Of a stretch of 64,000 nucleotides of DNA, positions 36,188 through 43,702 are shown in pieces. Made by a program: the position numbers and the translations under genes. The stretch comes from Bacteroidota bacterium (GTDB taxonomy: Bacteria; Bacteroidota; Bacteroidia; Bacteroidales; F082). Where the stretch lies: assembly GCA_018830105.1 (NCBI GenBank), contig JAHJTC010000006.1:1-64000 (forward strand). The letters are read 5' to 3'. Every line of letters begins with the position of its first letter. Positions within the stretch are counted from its first letter, which is position 1. The notes beneath the pieces were generated by a model, which was not told where the DNA came from, made no database searches, and saw only the letters and a program-made list of their open reading frames with translations.

Positions 36188-36511
36188 TTAGATATTAAGG
36201 GTTTTTAATTGTTCGTTTTTGAATAAATCACAGAAGTATTGCATGGCCAGTTCCCAGTTAGCACGATCCAGGCAATATTTGATTTTAGGAGGATTCACTT
36301 CTCCTTTGATCAGGCCTGAAGCTTTCAACTCCTTTAAATGTTGCGATAAAGTGGAACGGGCAATGGGCAGTTCATCTGCAATATCTCCGCTATAGCAGCA
36401 ACTTTGATTCGAAAGCAACTCCAGTATCATCACACGGGCCGGATGACCCATTGCCTTGGCAATTCTGGCTAACTTGATCTGACTTTCGGTATAGGCAATC
36501 GTTTCTGACAT
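36188..36511 (-). CDS. arsR: ArsR/SmtB-family repressor
   Basis: 107 residues with a winged helix-turn-helix ([25 protein letters not shown]). The vicinal cysteine pair is in [10 protein letters not shown], just before the recognition region, and a third Cys is in KYCLDR, giving a possible As(III) or soft-metal site. It leads the minus-strand operon. A 19-bp palindromic operator lies at 36521-36539, between the -7-like box (36540-36547) and the start codon, so autorepression is expected. A paralog is encoded at 36950-37249. Confidence 0.92.
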   Translation of the reverse strand: MSETIAYTESQIKLARIAKAMGHPARVMILELLSNQSCCYSGDIADELPIARSTLSQHLKELKASGLIKGEVNPPKIKYCLDRANWELAMQYFCDLFKNEQLKTLNI

Positions 36512-36520
36512 GTGTTTCGT

Positions 36521-36539
36521 ATTTCGTAAAATAACGAAA
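36521..36539. promoter_or_regulatory. ArsR operator, copy 1
   Basis: ATTTCGTAAAATAACGAAA contains the inverted repeat TTTCGT, 6 bp, ACGAAA. It lies 9 nt before the arsR start and directly downstream of a TACTTTTG -7-like box on the minus strand, an ideal position for repression. The same 19-mer with one change occurs inverted at 36675-36693. Confidence 0.75.
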
Positions 36540-36547
36540 CAAAAGTA
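36540..36547 (-). promoter_or_regulatory. Likely -7 element of the arsR operon
   Basis: TACTTTTG on the minus strand matches TAnnTTTG. It abuts the operator at 36521-36539 and lies about 30 nt upstream of the arsR ATG. Confidence 0.5.
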
Positions 36548-36674
36548 GAAGCTTTCCCCGGACTAACCATGGGTAATATGTTAAAAAGCGCAGTATTGCT
36601 GAAATTTATACTCAATCTAAATAAGCTGAGGCGAAAATTATTTTGTGAAGTTTTTCTTTGAAAAGCGTTTTTCA

Positions 36675-36693
36675 TTTCGTTATTTTGCGAAAT
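36675..36693. promoter_or_regulatory. ArsR operator, copy 2
   Basis: On the minus strand this reads ATTTCGCAAAATAACGAAA, identical to copy 1 except one base. It ends 17 nt before the ATG at 36711 of the divergent operon. One or both ArsR paralogs should bind here. Confidence 0.72.
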
Positions 36694-36710
36694 AACTAAC
36701 AGCATCAGCT

Positions 36711-36950
36711 ATGAAGATTCAGATAATAGGAACAGCTTGTCCAAATTGCAAAATATTTGAGACCTATGTAAAGGAAAGTATTCAGGAATTACAACTGGAA
36801 GCCGAACTGAGCATAGTGGATTTAGATTGCGAAAAGAAAGACCATAAAGCAATAGATCCACCGGCACTTATCATTAATGGTAAGCAGATATTGAACGGCT
36901 TGCCCCCAAAGAAAGAAGACATCAAAAATCAATTAAAAAACTACAGCTAA
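36711..36950 (+). CDS. Small thioredoxin (TM0996-like)
   Basis: 79 residues, cytoplasmic. The redox site is GTACPNC, and the cis-Pro segment is IDPPALIINGKQILNG. It is the first gene of the plus-strand ars operon, with an ArsR-type operator just upstream. Its stop codon shares one base with the next start (TAATG). It is a paralog of the products of 35947-36183 and 37630-37872 and likely reduces or relays electrons for arsenic handling. Confidence 0.85.
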   Translation: MKIQIIGTACPNCKIFETYVKESIQELQLEAELSIVDLDCEKKDHKAIDPPALIINGKQILNGLPPKKEDIKNQLKNYS

Positions 36951-37249
36951 TGGATAAAAAGATCGTTTTTGAAGAGGATATTACTGAGCTGGCGCGCTTT
37001 GCAAAAGCCATGAGTCATCCGGTTAGGATACACATTCTCAAGAAACTGGCCCATATGAATACCTGTTGCTACAGTGGCGATTTGGTTGAAGAATTGCCTG
37101 TAGGCAGATCCACTTTATCCCAGCACCTGAAAGAGCTCAAAAATGCTGGTCTTATTCAGGGCGAAACAGAAGCACCTTATATTAAGTATTGTTTGAACCG
37201 CGAAAACTGGGAAAAAGTGCGGCAATTGAGCAAGGATTTATTTGACTGA
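36950..37249 (+). CDS. arsR: ArsR/SmtB-family repressor, second copy
   Basis: 99 residues and closely similar to the product of 36188-36511: [36 protein letters not shown] aligns with the other copy, including the CC pair and a later Cys in KYCLNR. It would recognise the same operator family (36521-36539 and 36675-36693), letting the two divergent operons respond together. The start overlaps the upstream stop by one base, so the genes are translationally coupled. Confidence 0.92.
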   Translation: MDKKIVFEEDITELARFAKAMSHPVRIHILKKLAHMNTCCYSGDLVEELPVGRSTLSQHLKELKNAGLIQGETEAPYIKYCLNRENWEKVRQLSKDLFD

Positions 37250-37290
37250 GAAAAATGGAAAGCAATCATTAACCTATAAAAATAGAAATC

Positions 37291-37617
37291 ATGGAAAAAG
37301 AAAAATCACCAATGGATTTGCTCAAGGCTTTTGCACCTGAATTTGCACAAAATCAGCTGGACGCTAAAGCCTTGCTTTTTGAGAATGAAAAATACCAGGC
37401 TGTCCCCAAAAAATACAAATTGCTTGCCGGAATAGCTGCTGCGGCTGTTTTAAATTCCGACACCTGCACACGCATGTGGGCGAAACAGGCCAAAAACGCG
37501 GGGATCTCTAATGCTGAAATTACCGAAGCAATCATGGTGGCCCGTTATATGAAACAGGCTGTTGTAAACGATACAGTAGCCAACACACTGCAATTATTGG
37601 AAGATGGAAATTTGTAA
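37291..37617 (+). CDS. Carboxymuconolactone decarboxylase/AhpD-like protein, degenerate site
   Basis: 108 residues of the CMD/AhpD helical fold (LLAGIAAAAVLNSDTC, ISNAEITEAIMVARYM). AhpD-type enzymes have CxxCxxxH; here the segment is CTRMWAKQ, so the second Cys is Met and the His is Gln, leaving one cysteine. Disulfide chemistry of the usual type is excluded. It is in the ars operon between arsR and a small thioredoxin, where CMD proteins are often seen. The role is unknown; a single-thiol reaction or structural role is possible. Confidence 0.8.
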   Translation: MEKEKSPMDLLKAFAPEFAQNQLDAKALLFENEKYQAVPKKYKLLAGIAAAAVLNSDTCTRMWAKQAKNAGISNAEITEAIMVARYMKQAVVNDTVANTLQLLEDGNL

Positions 37618-37629
37618 ATAAGTCTTAAT

Positions 37630-37872
37630 ATGTTAGAAATTAAAGTTTTGGGTTCAGGCTGCCCCAATTGCATCAAACTGGAAAAGCTGTGCCGGGAGGC
37701 TTTGATCGAATCTGGATTGGATGGAAAGGTTGAGAAATTAACCACTCAGGCTGATTTTGATCGCTATGGTATTTGGATGACCCCTGCCCTTATAATCAAC
37801 GAAAAGATTTTGCTTCAAGGTAAACTGCCAACCAAAAACACTTTATTGAACTGGATGAAGAAAGCAAACTGA
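37630..37872 (+). CDS. Small thioredoxin (TM0996-like), second copy in operon
   Basis: 80 residues. The redox site is GSGCPNC, followed by a third Cys in KLCREA; the cis-Pro segment is YGIWMTPALIINEKILLQG. It is 12 bp after the CMD-like gene and directly precedes the rhodanese gene. It is the third member of this family in 2 kb. It may serve the rhodanese or reductive arsenic steps. Confidence 0.85.
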   Translation: MLEIKVLGSGCPNCIKLEKLCREALIESGLDGKVEKLTTQADFDRYGIWMTPALIINEKILLQGKLPTKNTLLNWMKKAN

Positions 37873-37903
37873 GATGCTTCTGAAATCATTAAACACAAAA
37901 GCT

Positions 37904-38350
37904 ATGAAAACTTATGACAAACCCTGCTTTCAGGATTTTCAGATCGAAGGGGTAAGGCATATTGCTGCAAAGGATGCCTATGAATTGATACAGACAAAAC
38001 AGGCTGTGATGATCGATGTGCGCGAAATGGACGAAGTGAAAGCCGAAGGTGTTGATATGGAGGGTGTATTGTACCATCCAATGTCAGCCATATTAGACCG
38101 ACTTTCGTATATCAGCAAAAATCAAAAAATCATTTTGGCTTGCCCGGGTGGTGTGCGCAGCTCCAAGGTAGCCAACTTGCTCAATCGTTTCGATTATCCC
38201 GAAGTGGCTAACCTTGATGGCGGATTGATGCAGTGGAAAGTGCAGGGTTTGCCTTATAAAGTGCATCTAAAAATCAATACTGGCGCGGGCTGTGGCTGTG
38301 GATGCGGCACCGAAAACGACAATCTTATACAAGATAAAAGTTGTTGCTGA
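37904..38350 (+). CDS. Rhodanese-like sulfurtransferase with Cys-rich tail
   Basis: About 148 residues from the ATG at 37904; a start at 37874 would add ten residues. The rhodanese active loop is CPGGVRS, complete with the catalytic Cys, and LDGGLMQWKVQGLPY closes the domain. The C-terminal tail has GAGCGCGCGTEND and ends in SCC, five extra cysteines able to bind soft metal or persulfide. It is the last gene of the plus-strand ars operon before ACR3. It contrasts with the Cys-less rhodanese of the opposite operon. Confidence 0.85.
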   Translation: MKTYDKPCFQDFQIEGVRHIAAKDAYELIQTKQAVMIDVREMDEVKAEGVDMEGVLYHPMSAILDRLSYISKNQKIILACPGGVRSSKVANLLNRFDYPEVANLDGGLMQWKVQGLPYKVHLKINTGAGCGCGCGTENDNLIQDKSCC

Positions 38351-38387
38351 TCCAAAAGTTTAAAAAATCTTTGTAAACTATGCTACT

Positions 38388-38507
38388 ATGATTCATTCGG
38401 TAAAATTGCTTTGTCCATCAAAAAAATGCAGGAAATGTATCCGGTTTGGTCAAAAGATTACCGAAAAATTCAGGCAAGCTGATGAACCGTATAATATAGA
38501 AACCTAA
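38388..38507 (+). CDS. Possible 39-residue Cys-containing peptide
   Basis: An ATG-initiated frame of 39 codons between the rhodanese and ACR3 genes. The peptide begins MIHSVKLLCPSKKCRKC and contains three cysteines spaced like the N-terminal beta-CxxC-alpha portion of the small thioredoxins nearby, then stops. It could be a truncated thioredoxin copy or a short metal-binding peptide. Nothing but length, frame and cysteine spacing supports it. Confidence 0.35.
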   Translation: MIHSVKLLCPSKKCRKCIRFGQKITEKFRQADEPYNIET

Positions 38508-38570
38508 TTTTTTATTAAAATAGCAACTGAAGCTTAGCAAATCGTTTTAATCATAAAAACTAAAGCATGT

Positions 38571-39635
38571 ATGAAACTACAATCAAATACCTCGACAATG
38601 GGAAAAACTAAAAAACATATTGGATTTTTCGAAAAATACCTCACCATTTGGGTAGCATTGGGAATACTGGTAGGAATCGCTCTGGGAAATTTTGCCGGCG
38701 ACAGCATGGAGCTTGTCAGTGACTTGGAATGGGCTAATGTAAACATTCCGGTGGCTATCCTGATCTGGTTGATGATTTATCCGATGATGCTGCAGATTGA
38801 CTTTAGCAGCATCCGGCAAATCGGCAAAAAACCAAAGGGCGTGGTATGGACTGTAGTGATTAACTGGTTGATTAAACCCTTTTCGATGGCCTTTTTTGCC
38901 TGGTTGTTTTTTACTAAAATTTATGCAGCCTGGATTGATCCGGCTTTGGCAGGCGAATATATTGCCGGAGCAATATTATTAGGTGCCGCCCCATGCACCG
39001 CCATGGTTTTTGTGTGGTCATACCTTTCTGATGGAGACCCCAATTATACGTTGGTGCAGGTTTCGGTGAACGACCTGATTATCCTTGTCGCCTTTGTGCC
39101 GATTGTGGGTTTGCTTTTGGGGATTACAGATGTTGTCATTCCTTATGACACGCTGGTTGCCAGTATCCTGATATTTGTGGTGATTCCGCTGGTTGCCGGT
39201 GTCATCACCCAGCGGGTATTGGTAAAGTCAAAGGGTGAAGTATGGTTCAAGAAAGTGTTTTTACCCACCCTCAAACCGGCAAGTATCATTGCCCTGTTGG
39301 TCACGCTTGTGCTTTTATTTGCATTTCAGGGACAAAATATCACAAACAATCCGCTTATCATACTCCTCGCGGCTGTTCCGCTGGTGATTCAGACCTATTT
39401 TATCTTTTTCATCGCCTGGTATGGCGGTAAAAAGCTCAAACTGCCGTATGCCATTTGCGCGCCTGCTGCTATGATTGGCGCGAGTAACTTTTTTGAACTT
39501 GCGGTAGCCGTTGCCATCGCTTTGTTTGGGCTGCAATCGCCTGCTGCTTTGGTAACCGTGGTTGGCGTTCTGGTAGAAGTGCCGGTGATGCTTTCGTTGG
39601 TAGCTTTTGCAAATCGCAAGCGCTATGCATTGTAG
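38571..39635 (+). CDS. acr3: Arsenite efflux transporter, ACR3 family
   Basis: 354 residues, ten transmembrane helices. The family motif GAAPCTAMVFVWS contains the conserved Cys142, and VNDLIILVAFVPIVGLLLG follows. ACR3 expels As(III) using the proton gradient. It follows the plus-strand ars operon by 220 bp on the same strand. The start at 38571 gives a short polar lead before IGFFEKYLTIWVALGI; an ATG at 38598 is a valid alternative. Confident by family. Confidence 0.95.
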   Translation: MKLQSNTSTMGKTKKHIGFFEKYLTIWVALGILVGIALGNFAGDSMELVSDLEWANVNIPVAILIWLMIYPMMLQIDFSSIRQIGKKPKGVVWTVVINWLIKPFSMAFFAWLFFTKIYAAWIDPALAGEYIAGAILLGAAPCTAMVFVWSYLSDGDPNYTLVQVSVNDLIILVAFVPIVGLLLGITDVVIPYDTLVASILIFVVIPLVAGVITQRVLVKSKGEVWFKKVFLPTLKPASIIALLVTLVLLFAFQGQNITNNPLIILLAAVPLVIQTYFIFFIAWYGGKKLKLPYAICAPAAMIGASNFFELAVAVAIALFGLQSPAALVTVVGVLVEVPVMLSLVAFANRKRYAL

Positions 39636-39712
39636 TGTTTTAAATTTGATCGTGTGAACAAGGATAAATTATTGACTTATCTTTATCTCATCAAAATCTG
39701 AAACTTCATTTT

Positions 39713-40579
39713 ATGTCGAATATTGACCTTATTATCGAAGAACGTGCTGCCAGTATTGGCAGTTTTATGGTGGGCAGGCTGCTTCCTTTTAGGCAGAAGC
39801 GTGCCGTTGGACCTTTCGTTTTTCTGGATCATATGGGGCCGGCTCAGCTGAATGCTGACACCCAATTTGAGGTGTTGCCTCATCCGCATATCGGCCTTGC
39901 TACACTCACTTATCTTTTTGAAGGCGAGATCATGCATCGCGACAGTATAGGTTCAGTGCAACGCATCATGCCGGGCGCGGTAAACTGGATGACAGCCGGA
40001 AGTGGTGTGGTACATTCCGAACGTACGCCGGACGAACTCAGGGATCAACCCAAGAAGCTTCATGGATTGCAGATTTGGGTGGCCTTGCCAAAGGATTTGG
40101 AGGAAACAGCACCTTCATTTACACATATTTCGGCTGATGCGCTTCCAGTGTGGGAAACTGATGGGGTGCATTTTAAACTAATAGCAGGAGAAGCTTTTGG
40201 AAAAAAATCGCCCGTTTCGGTGCATAGCCCGCTTTTCTTTATTGAAATTGAAAGCCAAGAATCCGTAAATCTGGAGCTGGGAGATGACTTATATGGGGAG
40301 CATGCACTCTACATCCACGAAGGCAGCGTTTTTGAAGGAGATCACGAGCATAAGCCCGGACGCATTCTGGTGGCGAAAGAAACAAAAATGTGCAGTCTGA
40401 AACTGGCTCCTCGGTCGAAAGTCTTCCTTTTCGGCGGTGAGCCATTTCCTGAAGAGCGCCATATCTGGTGGAATTTTGTAAGTTCTGACAAAACCCTTAT
40501 TGAGTCTGCAAAAGCAAAATGGAAGCAACAACTTTTCCCAAAGATCCAGGGTGAAACGAGTTTTGTACCTTTACCTTAA
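39713..40579 (+). CDS. Pirin family protein, first copy
   Basis: 288 residues, bicupin fold. The metal ligands of pirins are recognisable: HPHIGLATLTYLFEG (two His) and VHSERT (His and Glu). Members bind iron and some have quercetinase activity; regulators are also known. It is followed after 12 bp by a second pirin on the same strand. It lies 77 bp behind ACR3 and is probably a separate unit. Substrate unknown. Confidence 0.92.
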   Translation: MSNIDLIIEERAASIGSFMVGRLLPFRQKRAVGPFVFLDHMGPAQLNADTQFEVLPHPHIGLATLTYLFEGEIMHRDSIGSVQRIMPGAVNWMTAGSGVVHSERTPDELRDQPKKLHGLQIWVALPKDLEETAPSFTHISADALPVWETDGVHFKLIAGEAFGKKSPVSVHSPLFFIEIESQESVNLELGDDLYGEHALYIHEGSVFEGDHEHKPGRILVAKETKMCSLKLAPRSKVFLFGGEPFPEERHIWWNFVSSDKTLIESAKAKWKQQLFPKIQGETSFVPLP

Positions 40580-40591
40580 AATTTAACTAAA

Positions 40592-41611
40592 ATGTCAAAT
40601 TCACCTATTATAAAAACTTTTCCGTTGGGCTTCAATTGGGAAGTGAGTAACCCTTTTTTGTTTTGTGTGCACCACTTGGATTATTATCCCAAAGCCAATG
40701 CTGAATTTGGTCCGGAAGCATCACTAGCTGGTCGTAACATCGGGCAGGATTTTACGCCAAAGGATGGCTGGCGGATGTATCACGGCACAAAAGTTCCGGG
40801 TTTTCCGGCTCATCCGCATCGGGGTTTCGAAACGGTAACCATTGTTTTGCAGGGTTTTGTGGATCATTCTGATTCGCATGGACAGGCCGGGCGTTATGGC
40901 ATGGGCGATGTGCAATGGATGACAGCCGGAACAGGTTTGCAGCACAGTGAGATGTTTCCATTGCTGAATCAGCAAAGTGAAAACACCTTGGAATTATTTC
41001 AGGTTTGGCTCAACCTGCCCAAAGCCAGAAAACATGCCGAACCCCATTTCAAAATGTTATGGAGTGAAGAGATTCCGATCGTAAGCAAGCAAGATGATGA
41101 TGGCAAAACCACTGAAATTCGCCTTATTGCCGGACAATTGGAAGAGGTGAAAGCTCCGGCGCCTGCACCGGATTCATGGGCTGCTGATCCAAGCAATGAA
41201 GTAGCAATCTGGCTGATCAAAATGGAAGCCGGCGCACAATGGACTTTGCCTGCAGCTACTGATCAGGCGGTAAGAAATCTGTATTGTTATCAAGGGAGTG
41301 AAGTGATGGTAGCCAACACAAAAATAGTTAAGGATCAGGCTTTTATGTTGGAAGCTGATCAAGATGTTCTGCTTAAGAATTCAGGCGCTGAGCCAGCCCT
41401 TTTCATGCTTTTGCAAGCAAAACCTATCAACGAACCTGTTGCCCATTACGGTCCGTTTGTGATGAACACAGAAGCCGAGTTGCGGCAGACCTTTTCCGAT
41501 TTTCAGCAAACACAGTTTGGCGGTTGGCCCTGGGATCGGCATGATCAGGTACACGGAAAAGATGCCGGACGTTTTGCGAAGTATCGTGATGGAAGGGAAG
41601 AGCGACCCTAA
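40592..41611 (+). CDS. Pirin family protein, second copy
   Basis: 339 residues, longer than its neighbour because of an N-terminal lead with FCVHHLDYYPKAN and an ~40-residue C-terminal extension (FGGWPWDRHDQVHGKDAGRF). The iron ligands are visible as HPHRGFETVTIVLQGF and QHSEMF. It probably forms a two-gene unit with the pirin at 39713-40579. Function otherwise unknown. Confidence 0.92.
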   Translation: MSNSPIIKTFPLGFNWEVSNPFLFCVHHLDYYPKANAEFGPEASLAGRNIGQDFTPKDGWRMYHGTKVPGFPAHPHRGFETVTIVLQGFVDHSDSHGQAGRYGMGDVQWMTAGTGLQHSEMFPLLNQQSENTLELFQVWLNLPKARKHAEPHFKMLWSEEIPIVSKQDDDGKTTEIRLIAGQLEEVKAPAPAPDSWAADPSNEVAIWLIKMEAGAQWTLPAATDQAVRNLYCYQGSEVMVANTKIVKDQAFMLEADQDVLLKNSGAEPALFMLLQAKPINEPVAHYGPFVMNTEAELRQTFSDFQQTQFGGWPWDRHDQVHGKDAGRFAKYRDGREERP

Positions 41612-41948
41612 GCGATTAAAAGCGCATTTATTGTTTTCCACAAAATTTCGGTTTGCTATCCAGCTGACACCCCTTCTGGATATATAATGATTAATCCTGT
41701 TTTTTTAGGCAAAAAGTGGATTAATATAGAGCCTTCAGAAAAAATATTTCTCGATGTTCTAATGGTGTGTTAAAGGTAAATGCTGTTTTTTTTTGATAAT
41801 TATGTTTTACATAATGAACAAATTACAGGGATGTTTGTATTTTTTTGTTAAAAGTTGTCAGGTTTTTTTTAGGTCAACGACTAAGGGTGACGATATCAAT
41901 AACTGTCAACAATGCTAATTAAACAACTCATTAATTAATTCATTAAAA
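41612..41948. other. AT-rich intergenic region
   Basis: No gene, terminator stem or repeat was recognised. It must contain the promoter of the secreted protein at 41949; T-rich tracts around 41845-41880 are present but no clean TAnnTTTG with a -33 partner. Confidence 0.4.
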
Positions 41949-43187
41949 ATGAAAATTCTTACTTTTTTACCTACTAAAACACTTTTACTTTTGTTCAGCC
42001 TGGTGGCATTCAGCGCTCAGGCGCAAGATTATTCTTCTGAAGATTTTATTGGCACCTGGAGCGGAACCATCAGTGCTACAAATTATGGAGGATACAATGA
42101 TCCCATTACATTGACGATTTATGAAGACGGTTTCTACACCGAAACTTCTGGTCATTTGATGCCTACGACTTATCCTAACACACAGCAGTTTGAGTATGAT
42201 GCTGCAACTAACCGCCTTCATTTTTGGTACCTTGATATTGTATATGCAGGACAAAGCTTTTATCAGCACTTCTATTACGAAATAGTTTATTTTGAGAATG
42301 AAACATTGGAGGCCCATTACAATTTCTGGGACGATCCACAGCCGTGGCCAGACGCCGGGATAATATTTTTAGTAAAAGAAAGCGCCAATACGACGCCCCC
42401 ACCGGTTAATCTGGATATTTTTCAACAAGATGATATGTTTTATGTTGATTGGGATGCCCCTGAAAATGGTAATCCGGAGTCTTACAACGTTTATGTGAGT
42501 GTTGAAATGGGAGAAAATGAGCTGTTGGGCTCGGTGCAGGAAACCATGTTTTTGGTTAGTGAAAGTGCCGCTGCCGGACTTAATGAGTATTACATTACGG
42601 CAGTTTACGAATCAGGTGAGTCAGATCCCTCTGAATCATTGATTGTTACATATGCTACACCTGAGCCGTCTAATCTTTTAGGTATACCTCAAACCGGAGA
42701 AATCATGCTTGAATGGACAGCACCAGCTTTTGATGAGCTGCTCCCGGCTGCTTTATTAGGATATAATGTTTATCATAAATTTGAAGAAGGAACCTACGCA
42801 TTGGTTGAGTTTACCGAAGAATTAACTTTTGTGCATGAAAATCCCGAAACCGGCATGCACAACTATTATGTTACTGCCCTTTATAACGGAGGCGAATCAG
42901 ATCCTTCCAATGAAATAGAAGTGTCTTACGTGATTTCTTCATTGAATCAAAACCCGATTTCTTCAGCACGCATTTATCCAAATCCCGCTACAGATTTTGT
43001 TTACATCAGTGCGGAAGAAAACATCCGTGAGATCAGCATCATCAACCAGCAGGGTCAATTGGTTCAAAAAGAAGGAAACAAATTACAACAAGACAGAATC
43101 GATCTGAGTAATTTACCCGCAGGCATCTATACACTAATGCTTGAAACAGAAAATGGCTTGATTACCAGGAAACAGATAAAGTACTAA
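41949..43187 (+). CDS. T9SS-secreted protein with fibronectin type III-like domains
   Basis: 412 residues. The signal peptide ends at SAQAQ. Residues ~30-145 form a lipocalin-like small beta domain (FIGTWSGTISATNYGG). Two Fn3-like repeats follow, each ending with a near-identical YYxTAxYxxGESDPSxE segment. The last ~80 residues are a T9SS type A sorting domain (ARIYPNPATDFVYIS to TRKQIKY). It is expected at the cell surface or released. A good terminator follows at 43212-43250. No catalytic motif was found. Confidence 0.85.
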   Translation: MKILTFLPTKTLLLLFSLVAFSAQAQDYSSEDFIGTWSGTISATNYGGYNDPITLTIYEDGFYTETSGHLMPTTYPNTQQFEYDAATNRLHFWYLDIVYAGQSFYQHFYYEIVYFENETLEAHYNFWDDPQPWPDAGIIFLVKESANTTPPPVNLDIFQQDDMFYVDWDAPENGNPESYNVYVSVEMGENELLGSVQETMFLVSESAAAGLNEYYITAVYESGESDPSESLIVTYATPEPSNLLGIPQTGEIMLEWTAPAFDELLPAALLGYNVYHKFEEGTYALVEFTEELTFVHENPETGMHNYYVTALYNGGESDPSNEIEVSYVISSLNQNPISSARIYPNPATDFVYISAEENIREISIINQQGQLVQKEGNKLQQDRIDLSNLPAGIYTLMLETENGLITRKQIKY

Positions 43188-43211
43188 ACCCCATTTCTTC
43201 TTTTAAATATT

Positions 43212-43250
43212 AAAAAAGCCGTCTCCCGGATTTGTGGAGGCGGCTTTTTT
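43212..43250 (+). terminator. Rho-independent terminator
   Basis: A 9-bp stem (GCCGTCTCC with GGAGGCGGC, one G-T pair) with a 9-nt loop is preceded by A6 and followed by T6, so it could also work in reverse. It closes the T9SS gene ending at 43187. Confidence 0.85.
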
Positions 43251-43391
43251 AATTAGTAATTATAGTATTGGCATAGTGAAATTTAATGAAAGTGAAACAG
43301 GCTTTCTTGCAGGGGAATGCTTGTTGCCGGAGCTGATCGCTGATAGGAAGTAAAAGAAATTGTTCTGGCTACTTAAGTATCAGCTAAAAAG

Positions 43392-43501
43392 CTTAACTAA
43401 GAAATCGCTTAGTTAAGGAAATCACCCCAAAACTTAAATAAGGGAAAAGTTAGTTAAGGATTTAGGCTGATTACTTAATTAGTATAAAATTAACTTAAGG
43501 A
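43392..43501. repeat. Cluster of TTAGTTAAGGA repeats
   Basis: A perfect 10-bp palindrome (CTTAACTAAG, 6 bp, CTTAGTTAAG) occupies 43392-43417. TTAGTTAAGGA is repeated exactly at 43409-43419 and 43450-43460, and the variant TTAACTTAAGGA ends at 43501. The cluster lies 200-310 bp upstream of the serine hydrolase gene. The rest of the gap 43251-43702 holds no gene I can support. Confidence 0.6.
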
Positions 43502-43702
43502 TTCTTCGGGACTTTTTCAATGCTACTTTGTTGATCCTGTTTTTTTATGCATGCAGTTGGTCAGGAGATTAATCAAAAAATCAAAACAGAGTCAGTAACA
43601 AATTCTTATATTTACACAATCAAAACCAAAGCCTTTATGAAGACAGTTTTTTATTGTCCGGGGGCATCTCGTTATAATAAACCCTGTTAAAACAAACAAC
43701 AA

